64,000 nt of DNA from Fulvitalea axinellae. GTDB lineage: Bacteria > Bacteroidota > Bacteroidia > Cytophagales > Cyclobacteriaceae. The notes beneath the pieces were generated by a model, which was not told the DNA's origin, made no database searches, and worked only from the letters and a program-made list of their open reading frames with translations. Made by a program: the position numbers and the translations under genes. Location: contig NZ_AP025314.1 of NCBI RefSeq assembly GCF_036492835.1, positions 1,364,001 through 1,428,000 of the forward strand. Direction: 5' to 3'. Numbering within the stretch: the first letter of the stretch is position 1; each line of letters begins with the position of its first letter. Positions 44,556-55,206 of the stretch are shown here, piece after piece.

Positions 44556-45377
44556 TTAAACTTGGTGGGATTGCTTTCCGCTTCTTTTTTTGTATGCTTT
44601 GAGCGGGGCCTTGGCCATTTTAATCAGCGAGTATTTGACTTTTTTCTTCGCCGATTTCGCTTTCATCGGGTATTTCCGATCAAGGGTCTTCAGTTCCGAT
44701 TTCATTTCGGCGTAAGCCTTTCTTAACGAATTCAGGTTTCGGATGGAAATATCGATGGAACTTTGGGTTTCTTCCGCATATCCGTCGGCAAAGGGAGCGT
44801 CGAGTAAATGGTCTCTTTTGATGGCTTGTTGGCGATAATGCTCAAATTCGGCCAATTCCACACGGATTTTGATAATCTGTTTTTTTACGCCTTTTACCAT
44901 TACGGGTAGTTGGCGGTGGCGCATTTTGGCGTATTCCGCTTCGAATTCCCGGTCTTCTTCGTCAAGATCGGGAAAAAAACCGTACTCGCCTTCCCGTTCT
45001 AATTCCGCTTCCAAGGCTTCCAATTCCGGATCTGATTCTTCGCTTTCCTCACCCGCCATTATTTCCGCCAGCTCGCGTTCCAGTTCGGCTTCGTCATCCC
45101 ATTCCGTATCGTTTACGCTCGATTCTTCACTGTCGAGGTCGCGAAGCATTTGCTCGATGGTTTCCAATGGCAAAGTGTTCCAGAATTCGATTTCGTTGGC
45201 TAAGCTTTCGGTTTCGCTGATTACCGGCGGTAACTCCGGGTAAAGCTTCTCCGGACGAACGGTATTTGTCGTCGATCTTCGGATTGGATCAGTCAGAACG
45301 GCTTGGATAGTCGTTTTTGTGGATGATCGGCGTTTGCCTTGGCCAGGTCCGGATCTTTTTGCGTGAATAAGGGACAC
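44556..45377 (-). CDS. Acidic-core hypothetical protein
   Basis: 273 residues, not recognised, no signal peptide. A basic, serine/threonine-rich N-terminus (residues 1-40) is followed by a strongly acidic segment at about 75-145 (long runs of Glu and Asp with Ser). A helical, probably coiled-coil region follows (about 150-245), and the C-terminus is lysine-rich. The charge layout suggests a cytoplasmic scaffold or chaperone-like protein, but that is a guess. It lies 41 bp upstream of the folate cyclo-ligase gene's end, on the same strand. Confidence 0.5.
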   Translation of the reverse strand: MSLIHAKRSGPGQGKRRSSTKTTIQAVLTDPIRRSTTNTVRPEKLYPELPPVISETESLANEIEFWNTLPLETIEQMLRDLDSEESSVNDTEWDDEAELERELAEIMAGEESEESDPELEALEAELEREGEYGFFPDLDEEDREFEAEYAKMRHRQLPVMVKGVKKQIIKIRVELAEFEHYRQQAIKRDHLLDAPFADGYAEETQSSIDISIRNLNSLRKAYAEMKSELKTLDRKYPMKAKSAKKKVKYSLIKMAKAPLKAYKKRSGKQSHQV

Positions 45378-45418
45378 GTAAAACGAACATTTGACTGGCG
45401 GTTATGTTGGGAGGAGCC

Positions 45419-45982
45419 TTAAACGAAGCTCCAAACCTTATCAGGAGTGATGCAATAGTCGAGTTTTTGGTCGTGTTCGTGCGTGTCGGAGATTTTTTCT
45501 ACGGGAGCTTCCAAAGAAAGCCCGACTTTAAGCACATCCGGTCTGCATCGCTGTAAAAAACGGTCGTAAAAGCCTTTTCCGTAGCCCACTCGGTAGCCCA
45601 GTTTGTCGAAAGTGAGCAAAGGAATCAGAACCAAATCGATTTTATGTTCGTGGATAGGGCGGGCGTTTACGGGTTCGGGTATTCCCCAGCGGTTCTCTTC
45701 CAGCGGCGTGTTTTTCTCCAAAACAAAGCTGTGCATCTCATGTGTTTTGAAATCGCTTTTGGATACGACCACAGTTTTCTCCGAGAAAAAATCGATCAAA
45801 GGCCAAGTGTTGATCTCTTTGTGTTTGAGAATGGGGAGGAAACAATGGACGGTTTCGAATTCCAGTTTTCCGAATTCTTCGGCGAAACGGTCGCGGACAT
45901 CCAGACTTTGTTTTTCGATGACCGAATCGTCGGTGAGTTTTCGGCGGTTGAGGAAGTGTTTGCGCAGGTCGGGTTTGAGCAT
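45419..45982 (-). CDS. 5-formyltetrahydrofolate cyclo-ligase
   Basis: 187 residues. Converts 5-formyl-THF to 5,10-methenyl-THF with ATP. The N-terminal LKPDLRKHFLNRRKL, the middle ENRWGIPEPVNARPI and the C-terminal LIPLLTFDKLGYRVGYGKGFYDRFL are family signatures (GxGxGxYDRxL pattern as GYGKGFYDRFL). Length is normal. The ABC-F gene ends 95 bp upstream of it on the same strand. Confidence 0.92.
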   Translation of the reverse strand: MLKPDLRKHFLNRRKLTDDSVIEKQSLDVRDRFAEEFGKLEFETVHCFLPILKHKEINTWPLIDFFSEKTVVVSKSDFKTHEMHSFVLEKNTPLEENRWGIPEPVNARPIHEHKIDLVLIPLLTFDKLGYRVGYGKGFYDRFLQRCRPDVLKVGLSLEAPVEKISDTHEHDQKLDYCITPDKVWSFV

Positions 45983-46013
45983 GTTCTTTTTTTTCCAAAT
46001 GTAAAACCGGTGG

Positions 46014-46050
46014 GGGAAAAAGAAAAGCCGACCACTGGGGTCGGCTTCGG
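46014..46050 (-). terminator. Terminator after the ABC-F gene
   Basis: Arms GCCGACC and GGTCGGC (about 46027-46043 on the plus strand) are followed on the minus strand by a TTTTCTTTTT tract. Confidence 0.7.
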
Positions 46051-46077
46051 TTTTATCTTTGGAAAGCCTGGGCTTTC

Positions 46078-47694
<1,617 letters not shown>

Positions 47695-47734
47695 TTATTT
47701 TAATTTCTTCTTTATAGAATAAATTTCCAACCCG

Positions 47735-47742
47735 CAAAGATA
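47735..47742 (-). promoter_or_regulatory. -7 element of the ABC-F gene
   Basis: Reads TATCTTTG on the minus strand, a full match to TAnnTTTG, 41 bp before the start codon. Confidence 0.5.
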
Positions 47743-47901
47743 AGGCGAATTATATTGATTCGGCGCTTTGCAAGGAAATAAATGGCGCTAGTCTCGGCTG
47801 ATTTTTCGGGGAATCTTAAAATGATGCCTTATGTCTAGGCTTTTGGCTTGCAAAGCGGTTTCAAAATGGTAATTTGTATTGATAAACAAGGTCTTGTGAT
47901 C

Positions 47902-48399
47902 ATGATATACGATATAGTCGATACCGCTTTCGGAGAATTTATGCTGGCGGGAAAAGACGGGAGGCTCAGTGTGCTGAGTTTTGTGGACGGACCGAAATTC
48001 CAGCCCGCTCCCAAAGAATGGATTCGGGGAGAAGGCGCTTTTGAGGAGGCCGTGTCGCAATTGGAGGCCTATTTCGCCGGTGATTTGAAAGAGTTTGATC
48101 TCTCGTTGGCTCCCGAAGGAACCGATTTTCAATGCAAAGTGTGGCGGGAATTAGAAAAAATTCCCTTTGGGGAAACAAGGACCTACGAGGAAATATCGAG
48201 AGCGTTGGGAAACCCGAAAGCCGTGAGGGCGGTGGGAGCGGCCAACGGAGCCAACCCGATTGGGATTATAGTGCCTTGCCACAGGGTGGTGGGCAAAGAC
48301 GGTTCATTGACCGGTTATGCCGGAGGATTGAGTCTGAAACGCAAGCTATTGGAGCTGGAAGGGCGCCCGGGTATGCAATATGAGCTGTTTCCGCTTTAG
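47902..48399 (+). CDS. ogt: Methylated-DNA-protein-cysteine methyltransferase
   Basis: 165 residues. A suicide repair protein that moves alkyl groups from O6-alkylguanine to its own cysteine. The active-site motif IIVPCHRVVG is intact, together with FQCKVWRELEKIPFGETRTYEEIS and LGNPKAVRAVGAANGANP. ATG 47902 is preferred; an upstream start at 47848 would add 18 unlikely residues. The stop codon overlaps by four bases the stop region of the convergent nuclease-like gene at 48396. Confidence 0.93.
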   Translation: MIYDIVDTAFGEFMLAGKDGRLSVLSFVDGPKFQPAPKEWIRGEGAFEEAVSQLEAYFAGDLKEFDLSLAPEGTDFQCKVWRELEKIPFGETRTYEEISRALGNPKAVRAVGAANGANPIGIIVPCHRVVGKDGSLTGYAGGLSLKRKLLELEGRPGMQYELFPL

Positions 48400-49160
48400 T
48401 GTTTTTGTCCGATAATTTCGTGGATGTTGCGAAAATCGCCAGCTTGGATATAGTAGTTTGACGCGTCCATTCGGATCCTGCCGTTGAGCAGGGCGTTTTT
48501 TGGTAGTTTTTGATTTTGGATGCAGTGCGCTACGGCTTCTCTCGGAAGTTGTCCGGGAATGTCGTATTGCCAAATCTCATTTTTTACGATTGGCCAGATG
48601 AATTTTTCCGTTACAATTTGGCCCGCTTTGGGTCTTTGTTTTCTGAAAAGGGTTTTGATGTCCGGTTTTATTCTTACCAAAGCGAAATAGTCGTAAAACA
48701 TCGGATCGTCTTCCATATTCGGGAGATATTCGGCTTTGTCGTTCCAGTCGTGTTTTTCAAGTAAGAGCAAATTAGAAAAGTAAGCGGCGGATTTGACGTT
48801 GATTTTTTTGCCGTCCGAGATCAGATCGTAGCGGTCCCATTGGCCCAAAGCCCAGGTTTCGGTGTCCGGTTCGGGAATGTCGGCACCTGCGCCCGCAAGT
48901 TGAGATTGGAGGCAGAATTCCGCAAGTTTTCCCTGAAAAGTGTTGGCGAACAAAATCCAGTCGTCCCGTTGGATGTCGCCTCCGGAGCGGTTTGGGCGGT
49001 GTTGACCTTTTTGCCCGTACGTCATGTCAAAGGCGAAGCGCAAAGAGCGTTTGAGTAATTCGTCGGGAACGGGAATGCCTTGGAAAGTTTTTTTCCGGTT
49101 GATGAAAAAGGAATCGCCTTGGCGGGTCAGCGGAGCGGGATTGAATTCGTGGATCGGCAT
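48396..49160 (-). CDS. Hypothetical protein with PD-(D/E)XK-like pattern
   Basis: 254 residues, family not recognised. GKLAEFCLQSQL (Glu81), then DRYDLISDGKKINVKS (Asp109/Asp112, Lys123) and FALVRIKPD, follow the order of a PD-(D/E)XK nuclease core: a helix glutamate, a strand aspartate and an x-V-K strand. The residue two before the lysine is asparagine instead of Asp/Glu. The N-terminal region (YGQKGQHRPNRSGGDIQRDDW) is polar and conserved-looking. Its 3' end overlaps ogt by four bases in convergent orientation, so the genes share a boundary. Confidence 0.5.
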   Translation of the reverse strand: MPIHEFNPAPLTRQGDSFFINRKKTFQGIPVPDELLKRSLRFAFDMTYGQKGQHRPNRSGGDIQRDDWILFANTFQGKLAEFCLQSQLAGAGADIPEPDTETWALGQWDRYDLISDGKKINVKSAAYFSNLLLLEKHDWNDKAEYLPNMEDDPMFYDYFALVRIKPDIKTLFRKQRPKAGQIVTEKFIWPIVKNEIWQYDIPGQLPREAVAHCIQNQKLPKNALLNGRIRMDASNYYIQAGDFRNIHEIIGQKH

Positions 49161-49271
49161 ATTCCGGATGCTTTTGGGTTTTCCGTAAGGTCAAAATATC
49201 GGAATCTTTTCTGATAGTCCGAACTGTCGCATGGTTTTTTCGGATCGGAAAACGAAGGTAACGAGTTGTTT

Positions 49272-49895
49272 ATGCGCTATTTCTTTTACGTTTCATTTAC
49301 GTTGTTGGTTTGCGTGTCTGGGTTTTCAGGGGTTCGGGCCCAAGATACTTGGGCGCGTAATGAGTTCGGTTTGGGAGTGGGTTGGTTTACGGTTCCAGAA
49401 TTGGAGGAACTAACGGCCGATTTGGTTATTCCTGTCGCTTCCGGCGGGGTATTGCATGTAAATGACGGTGAGGTGACGACTTCTTTCGGAGTGTCGTATC
49501 GGTTTTTTTTATTGACGAGTCTTGGGGTGGGGCTTGATTTCGTTTATCAGCACGAAAACAAAACGCTGAACACGAAAGTGGGAGGGACGGTGGTGGATAC
49601 GCAGAAGCTGAAACAGGACTATCTTACTTTTTTGCCCGAAGTGTATTGGGAGTACGTGCAGTCGAGATATTTTACGATGTATGTTTCGTTAGGTTTGGGC
49701 GTGAGCCTTCTTGCGCAGAACAATAAAGACACAAAGTCCGGTGATGTGGAAAAAAGCCGGGATTCTTTTTTTGCCTATCAAGCTTCGGTTTTGGGATTGC
49801 GGGTTTCGACTTTCGACAATAGGCTGGGTTTTTATATTGAAGGGGGATATGGATACCGCGGAGTGATCTCCGCGGGTTTTGCTATCCGTTTCTGA
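49272..49895 (+). CDS. Predicted outer-membrane beta-barrel protein
   Basis: 207 residues. A signal peptide (MRYFFYVSFTLLVCVSGFSGVRAQ) is followed by amphipathic strands (YRFFLLTSLGVGLDFVYQ, YFTMYVSLGLGVSLLA, LGFYIEGGYGYRGVISAGFAIRF) ending in phenylalanine, the pattern of small outer-membrane barrels in this phylum. No specific family assigned. ATG 49272 is chosen over a TTG two codons upstream. Convergent with the YpdA gene. Confidence 0.7.
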   Translation: MRYFFYVSFTLLVCVSGFSGVRAQDTWARNEFGLGVGWFTVPELEELTADLVIPVASGGVLHVNDGEVTTSFGVSYRFFLLTSLGVGLDFVYQHENKTLNTKVGGTVVDTQKLKQDYLTFLPEVYWEYVQSRYFTMYVSLGLGVSLLAQNNKDTKSGDVEKSRDSFFAYQASVLGLRVSTFDNRLGFYIEGGYGYRGVISAGFAIRF

Positions 49896-49899
49896 TTCC

Positions 49900-50871
49900 T
49901 TATAAACCTTTTTGAAGAATATGCCGAACGATGGCTTTGCCGTGTTCGCGTCCGTTTTCGATAAAGATTTTCTCCGTTTTTGAACCGCATAATACCGTTC
50001 CTGCCACATAGATGCCGGGTACGGACGTTTGGAAAGTCTCTTTGTCATGGACGGTTTCGCCACTGTCTTCGTCGCAGTGGACTCCGCAACGTTTCAGGAA
50101 TTCGAAATCAGGCAAGTGGCCGATAAGTCCCAATACGTAGTCCGCCTCAAGGACGGTTTCGGAACCGTCGTTGTGAGTTAGGGTTAAATCTTTTTTGCGG
50201 ATTTCGGAAACTTTACAATTGGGAATCAGCTTGATTTTTCCTTCGTTGATCCTGTTTTGCAAATCCGGAACCAGCCAATATTTAGCGGTGATCTTGAAGC
50301 TGTCGCTACGTACGGCCAAGGTTACGTCCACGTCGTTGCGCTGTAGGTCAAGGGCTGCTTCCACGGCGGAATTTCCTCCGCCCACGATTACCACTTTTGA
50401 AAAAGCGAACTCGTAAGGCTCGCGATATCTGCGCTTTACGTGCGGAAGGTCTTCGCCCTTGGCTTCCAGAGATTTCAAGTTATCGAAATAACCGGTGGCC
50501 ATTACCACATTTTTCGCAAGCACGGTTTGGTGTTCCGATTTGACCATAAATCCGCCTTCCTCTTGCGGAGTCACTTCCAATACTTTGTCTTGCAGGCTGA
50601 GGTTGAGCCCGTAGTGATGGGCGGCTTTTCGGTAATAGGTCAGGGCTTCTTCCCGGCTAGCTTTCGGTTCGCGGATAGCGAATGGCAAATCGCCGATCTC
50701 GATGTTCTCTCGAGTAGAAAAAAAGCGCATTTGCAGGGGGTATCTCCGAATCGATTCAGCGATTGTCCCTTTGTCGAAAACCAAGTGGCTGAGTCCGTTC
50801 TTTTTGGCTTCGATGGCGCAGGCGAGCCCGCACGGTCCAGCTCCCACTATAGCGATGTCGATTGTTTTCAT
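49900..50871 (-). CDS. ypdA: YpdA-family thiol-disulfide oxidoreductase
   Basis: 323 residues. A flavoprotein related to bacillithiol-disulfide reductase. The FAD site is IAIVGAGPCGLACAIEA, the NADPH site VVIVGGGNSAVEAALDL, and a C-terminal FAD segment is PGIYVAGTVL. YPLQMRFFSTRENIEIGDLPF is the family-specific stretch near residue 44. No CxxC redox pair is present, as expected for YpdA. Bacillithiol or a similar thiol is implied for this organism, which is inference. Divergent from the 5'-nucleotidase gene. Confidence 0.85.
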   Translation of the reverse strand: MKTIDIAIVGAGPCGLACAIEAKKNGLSHLVFDKGTIAESIRRYPLQMRFFSTRENIEIGDLPFAIREPKASREEALTYYRKAAHHYGLNLSLQDKVLEVTPQEEGGFMVKSEHQTVLAKNVVMATGYFDNLKSLEAKGEDLPHVKRRYREPYEFAFSKVVIVGGGNSAVEAALDLQRNDVDVTLAVRSDSFKITAKYWLVPDLQNRINEGKIKLIPNCKVSEIRKKDLTLTHNDGSETVLEADYVLGLIGHLPDFEFLKRCGVHCDEDSGETVHDKETFQTSVPGIYVAGTVLCGSKTEKIFIENGREHGKAIVRHILQKGL

Positions 50872-51131
50872 ATGGTTGGATTATGGTCCTTGCAAGATAC
50901 GGCGCTAAACGCCATTGGGTTTGGGGAAAACGTTTTTTGTGGGACGTAAGCCGGATATTTTTTACAATTAATGGAGAGAGTGTGGCGTTATTCCCTAAAC
51001 AATCAAATAATACTTCACGTAAATGCGGGGCTGGAGCGCGATAATTTTTATATTCGGCCCGTTTGTATTGTACGAGTCGGTTTGAGGCTTGTGATGTTGA
51101 AGCTTGTTTTGGATAAGAAAACGGGATAGAA

Positions 51132-52562
51132 ATGAAAAAGGGTTGGAGAAAGCTCTTGGCCGGATTAGCGCTGGCCACGGGTTTGTTTTCTTGCGCCGGT
51201 GAGCGCGGATTTACGGGCGAGGTGGTCATCTTGCATACTAATGACATGCACGCCAAAATCGCCCGATTGCCGAGAGTGGCGTATATGGTGGACAGTATCA
51301 GAAATGTCCATGAGAATGTGGTGTTAGTGTCGGCCGGTGACTTGTTTAGCGGCTATGTCACCGTGGACCAGTATCCGGACAGAGGATACCCGATGGTGCA
51401 TATGATGAATAACCTGAAGTACGATATTTCCGCTTTGGGTAACCATGAGTTCGACTATGGACAAGTGAAACTGAACGAGCGGATGAAACAAGCGAAGTTC
51501 CCGTTTGTCTGCGCAAATGTTTCATCGGCTGGCGGAATCTTGGAAATCCCCGCTCCATATAAGATTTTAGAATTACCCCAAGGTCCTAAAATCGCCTTTT
51601 TGGGATTGTTGGAGAGCTTTGTCGATAATATTCCTTCTACGCACCCAAAACGTGTGGAAGGGTTGAAGTTTCCGAATCCTTACGAAACGGCCAAGAAGTA
51701 TACGCCGTTGAAAGACAGCGCCGATCTGTTTGTGGCGTTGAGCCATTTGGGCGATGAGCCCGATTCCGTTTTGGCGGAGGGAATGCCCGAGCTGGACGCT
51801 ATCGTGGGCGGGCACAGCCACGTGCTGATTCCTGGCGGTAAGAAGGTGAACGGCGTGCTGATCACGCAGGCCCATTCGATGTTAAAATACGTCGGGGAAT
51901 TGGTGGCCACTTTCGAAAACGGAAAATTGGTTTCTCTTACCGAAAGATCTTTGCCGGTAGGCAAGGGGGCCGTTGACCCGGTTATGGAAGAACTGTTGAA
52001 GCAGTATGAGAGCGATCCTTATTTCAAAACGGTAATCGGAAAGACTGAATACGGTTTTGACGGACAGGCGCCTTTGGGCAATCTCATGGCTGACGCTTTG
52101 GCTGATCAGGATGGAATTGACATTGCCGTACAAAATTACGGTGGCGTACGTCTGGACAAACTGCCGAAGGGCGACATTAAGATCAGGGATATATTCGCTT
52201 TGGATCCTTTTGGAAACCAATTGACGATGGTGCCTATGACAGCGAAAGATATCAAGACGTTGTTGTTTTACGGTTCGGGGAAATTGAAGCGTCATTTGTT
52301 CGTGTCGGGAATAAAATACGATATTCTCCGAAACGCAGGTGGAGAAGTAACTGGAATTAACATTTATGACAAGGCGGGAAAGCCGTTGGACGAGAAGAAA
52401 ACGTTTACCGTAGGCATGAGCGATTATGTTTATAGTGCGTTTAGCTTTGACCGCTCTGGCGACGGTACGCCAGCGGGACTGACAACGGCCGAGGCGATAA
52501 TCGAATTTGTGAAAGCGAAGAAAAACCTATCGGATTACTCGAACGTGAAGAGAATAAAATAA
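51132..52562 (+). CDS. UshA-type 5'-nucleotidase/metallophosphatase lipoprotein
   Basis: 476 residues. The lipobox is LATGLFSC (Cys21). The metallophosphatase motifs are present in order: VILHTNDMHAK, SAGDLFSG, ALGNHEFDYG, ALSHLG and IVGGHSHV, followed by the 5'-nucleotidase C-terminal domain (QNYGGVRLDKLPKGDI, LDPFGNQLTMVPM). It is predicted to hydrolyse nucleotides or nucleotide sugars outside the cytoplasmic membrane. Transcribed alone; terminator after the stop. Confidence 0.9.
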   Translation: MKKGWRKLLAGLALATGLFSCAGERGFTGEVVILHTNDMHAKIARLPRVAYMVDSIRNVHENVVLVSAGDLFSGYVTVDQYPDRGYPMVHMMNNLKYDISALGNHEFDYGQVKLNERMKQAKFPFVCANVSSAGGILEIPAPYKILELPQGPKIAFLGLLESFVDNIPSTHPKRVEGLKFPNPYETAKKYTPLKDSADLFVALSHLGDEPDSVLAEGMPELDAIVGGHSHVLIPGGKKVNGVLITQAHSMLKYVGELVATFENGKLVSLTERSLPVGKGAVDPVMEELLKQYESDPYFKTVIGKTEYGFDGQAPLGNLMADALADQDGIDIAVQNYGGVRLDKLPKGDIKIRDIFALDPFGNQLTMVPMTAKDIKTLLFYGSGKLKRHLFVSGIKYDILRNAGGEVTGINIYDKAGKPLDEKKTFTVGMSDYVYSAFSFDRSGDGTPAGLTTAEAIIEFVKAKKNLSDYSNVKRIK

Positions 52563-52590
52563 ATGTTGGCCTAAATTTATGTCGACAATC

Positions 52591-52628
52591 AAAAGCCGGA
52601 CGATTTATGCGTCCGGCTTTTCCTTTTT
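52591..52628 (+). terminator. Terminator after the 5'-nucleotidase gene
   Basis: AAAAGCCGGAC (52591-52601) pairs with GTCCGGCTTTT (52611-52621), followed by a T-rich tract. Confidence 0.8.
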
Positions 52629-52764
52629 TATATCGATTGTGATTATCATTGTCATGATTGAAATCATTTCGTTTGATTTTTTCATTTGTAAAGTAAATTA
52701 GTACCTTGCTCAGTGAGATTTGTTGTTTTTTTGAAGTCGATATTTCTTTAATACCTTAAAGTTT

Positions 52765-53553
52765 ATGATGAGCAAGAATACTGTTTTTTTAGGTGCTGTT
52801 TTGGCGTTTGCCACGGTTTTCTCTTCATGTGGGGACTCTAAAAAAAGCGGAAACGAGCAAACCAAGGAAGCTTCTGTCGTGGAGGCGCCGGCGGAACCTG
52901 TGGCCGAAGTCGTGGACGCTATTTGTGTTTACGATGGATTGAGCCTTCGCAAAGAGCCCAAAAGGCAAGGAAAGTGGGTTTCGTCGATCAGTTTGGGCGA
53001 AAAGGTAACTTTCTTGGGAGACACGGTAAAGGAAGGTAAAGTCACTTACGGAAAAGTGAAATTGTCTGACGGTAAAGAAGGTTGGGTTTCGGATTACGGT
53101 ATCGTGACGAACGCTAAAGCGGGAGCCGTTATGAAGGAGTCGCCGGTGTACCGCAGACCGGACATGCTGACTGTTACGCAGACGAAATTCAACATGGCCG
53201 ATCTTGTGGCGGTTGGCGAGGAAAAAGACGGCTGGGTTAGCGTTGTAGGAAAGAAACGCACTAAGAAAGGCTGGTTGCGCGCCGAAGACATCACTACGGA
53301 CAGTAAAGAAGTGACCGCTGCGGTATTGCTCAGCAAGGAATTGGGTAGCCTGGATGGAAATATTGATTTGGAAAAAGCCCAAGCGTTTTTGGAAAATACT
53401 CCGTTTAAGGAATCGATGTTCGTAAAGGCGCTCAAGGAAATGGTGGAACAAGCTTCTTCCGAAGAACGCTCTGACATTGAGGAAGGTCAGGAAGATGACT
53501 TCGAAGGAGAAGGTGAGGCAGATTCAGATCAAGAGGAAGGCGCTACGGAATAA
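52765..53553 (+). CDS. SH3-domain lipoprotein
   Basis: 262 residues. The lipobox FATVFSSC gives Cys22 after MMSKNTVFLGAVLAFA. Two bacterial SH3-like modules follow, the first at about residues 52-113 (GLSLRKEPKRQGKWVSSI ... EGWVSDYG) and the second at about 118-178 (KESPVYRRPD ... KKGWLRAEDI). A helical stretch and a strongly acidic C-terminal tail of about 30 residues end the protein. SH3b domains often bind peptidoglycan. Start: two adjacent ATG codons (52765 and 52768); either is possible. Confidence 0.75.
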   Translation: MMSKNTVFLGAVLAFATVFSSCGDSKKSGNEQTKEASVVEAPAEPVAEVVDAICVYDGLSLRKEPKRQGKWVSSISLGEKVTFLGDTVKEGKVTYGKVKLSDGKEGWVSDYGIVTNAKAGAVMKESPVYRRPDMLTVTQTKFNMADLVAVGEEKDGWVSVVGKKRTKKGWLRAEDITTDSKEVTAAVLLSKELGSLDGNIDLEKAQAFLENTPFKESMFVKALKEMVEQASSEERSDIEEGQEDDFEGEGEADSDQEEGATE

Positions 53554-53578
53554 GTTTCCGAGATGTTTCTCGTTATAA

Positions 53579-53616
53579 AATCCCCGGACTTCGTTTCGAG
53601 TTCGGGGATTTTTTGT
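53579..53616 (+). terminator. Terminator after the SH3 lipoprotein gene
   Basis: AATCCCCG-GACT and AGTT-CGGGGATT arms are followed by a T6 run. Confidence 0.75.
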
Positions 53617-53717
53617 TGGTTCTGTGTTTGTCAAAGCGAAGCGAGAGCCGAAAACCAAAAGGAAATGTGATTGCGACCGGAAAAACGTAACTTGCGCAGT
53701 AAATTAAAATTGGATTA

Positions 53718-54626
53718 ATGAACGATAGCCAAAGCTTAAGGGGATACCTGTTCGCAATAGGTGCCTATTTGATGTGGGGAGTGTTCCCTTTGTACTGGAA
53801 AGCCATGGATTCTGTGCCGGCAATGGAAATCCTGGCTTATAGAATCGCCTGTTCGTTTGTGTTTCTTTTGCTCTTTAACTTGGTTTTGGGTCGGAAAGAG
53901 ATTTTCCGGTATCTGAAGGAACCAAAAACCAGACTGGTGCTTTTCATTACCTCATCGTTGATCTCGTTGAATTGGGGAACGTACATCTGGGCCGTAAACG
54001 CTGGACATACCGTAGAGGCCAGCTTGGGGTATTATATCAACCCTTTGGTCAATGTCTTTTTAGGCATGCTGATTTTCAACGAACGGATGACGCCTATGAA
54101 AACCGTTGCGATAGTCTTGGCTTTTTCTGGAGTGTTGTACCAGACGGTGGGCTATGGCAATTTTCCTTGGACGGCTATGGTTCTGGCTTTCACGTTCGCT
54201 TTCTACGGCCTTTTCAAGAAAAAATACGCGTTGGATTCAATCAACAGCCTGATGGCCGAGACTTTGATAATAACTCCCGTAGCCGTGGGATACTTGCTGT
54301 TTGATTTTCTGAGTGGCGAAAGCGGAGCTGTGTCGGCGCAACCGACGGTTCTGGTATTGCTCGCTTTTTCCGGTATAGCCACGTCTGTTCCGCTGTACCT
54401 CTTTGGCGAAGGGGCCAAAAGAATTCCCTTTTCCAGTTTGGGTTTTCTGCAATACATCGGACCGACGATTATGTTGCTAATCGGCGTGTTTTTCTTCGGC
54501 GAGGATTTCTCCGGAGACCATGTGGTCAGTTTTGCCTTAATCTGGACGGGATTGGCGGTATACGCTTTTTCCGCTGTTAAAGAGTTTCGGAAAAAAAAGA
54601 AAAAAGAAAAAGTCAGTGTCGTCTGA
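53718..54626 (+). CDS. rarD: EamA-family transporter RarD
   Basis: 302 residues, ten predicted membrane helices. The N-terminus RGYLFAIGAYLMWGVFPLYWKAM and the central LISLNWGTYIWAVNAGHTVEASLGYYINPLVNVFLG are typical of RarD, the drug/metabolite-superfamily protein linked in E. coli to chloramphenicol sensitivity; its natural substrate is unknown. The basic lysine-rich tail reaches the cytoplasm. The stop codon is 1 bp before the ATG of the glycosylase gene, so they are very likely translated from one message. Confidence 0.88.
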   Translation: MNDSQSLRGYLFAIGAYLMWGVFPLYWKAMDSVPAMEILAYRIACSFVFLLLFNLVLGRKEIFRYLKEPKTRLVLFITSSLISLNWGTYIWAVNAGHTVEASLGYYINPLVNVFLGMLIFNERMTPMKTVAIVLAFSGVLYQTVGYGNFPWTAMVLAFTFAFYGLFKKKYALDSINSLMAETLIITPVAVGYLLFDFLSGESGAVSAQPTVLVLLAFSGIATSVPLYLFGEGAKRIPFSSLGFLQYIGPTIMLLIGVFFFGEDFSGDHVVSFALIWTGLAVYAFSAVKEFRKKKKKEKVSVV

Positions 54627-54627
54627 A

Positions 54628-55206
54628 ATGAAAAAGCTACTGGCCGAAATACGGGCTTGCGAGGTGTGCGCTAAAGTGTTGCCTCACGAGCCACGCCCTG
54701 TGGTGAGAGCCTCCGGAAAATCGAGAATTCTTATTGTGGGGCAGGCTCCGGGAAGCCGTGTGCATAATACCGGCGTTCCTTGGAACGACCCTAGTGGCGT
54801 GAAACTGCGGGAGTGGCTGGGCGTGGATGATGATACTTTTTACAATCCCGATTTATTCGCTTTGGTGCCTATGGGATTTTGCTATCCCGGAACCGGTAAG
54901 TCCGGGGATTTGCCTCCCAGGCCCGAATGTGCACCTCTATGGCAAGAACGGTTGCTGAAAGCAATGCCCGATATCAAATTAACGCTATTGGTCGGTCAAT
55001 ACGCTCAAAAACACTATTTAGGGGCTAGTTTCAGAAAAAACTTAACCGAGACGGTTCGTGATTTCGAACATTTTTTGCCTGATTATTTTCCCACACCGCA
55101 CCCTTCTCCCCGAAACAGGATTTGGTTGAGGCGCAATCCTTGGTTCGAAAAGGATTTGATTCCTGTATTAAAAGAATTAGTCAAAGATATTTTGGCCGAT
55201 CAATGA
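54628..55206 (+). CDS. Uracil-DNA glycosylase family protein
   Basis: 192 residues. Base-excision-repair glycosylase fold: IVGQAPGSRVHNTGVPWNDPSG is the family 4/5-type motif 1, and the HPSP motif occurs as TPHPSPRNR near the C-terminus. Cysteines near the N-terminus (RACEVCAKVLP) and in GFCYPG...RPECAPLW could coordinate a [4Fe-4S] cluster. Compared with classical thermophilic UDGs, it belongs to a short variant found in many bacteria. ATG 54628 lies next to the rarD stop; GTG 54616 would overlap it by 11 bp. Confidence 0.8.
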   Translation: MKKLLAEIRACEVCAKVLPHEPRPVVRASGKSRILIVGQAPGSRVHNTGVPWNDPSGVKLREWLGVDDDTFYNPDLFALVPMGFCYPGTGKSGDLPPRPECAPLWQERLLKAMPDIKLTLLVGQYAQKHYLGASFRKNLTETVRDFEHFLPDYFPTPHPSPRNRIWLRRNPWFEKDLIPVLKELVKDILADQ

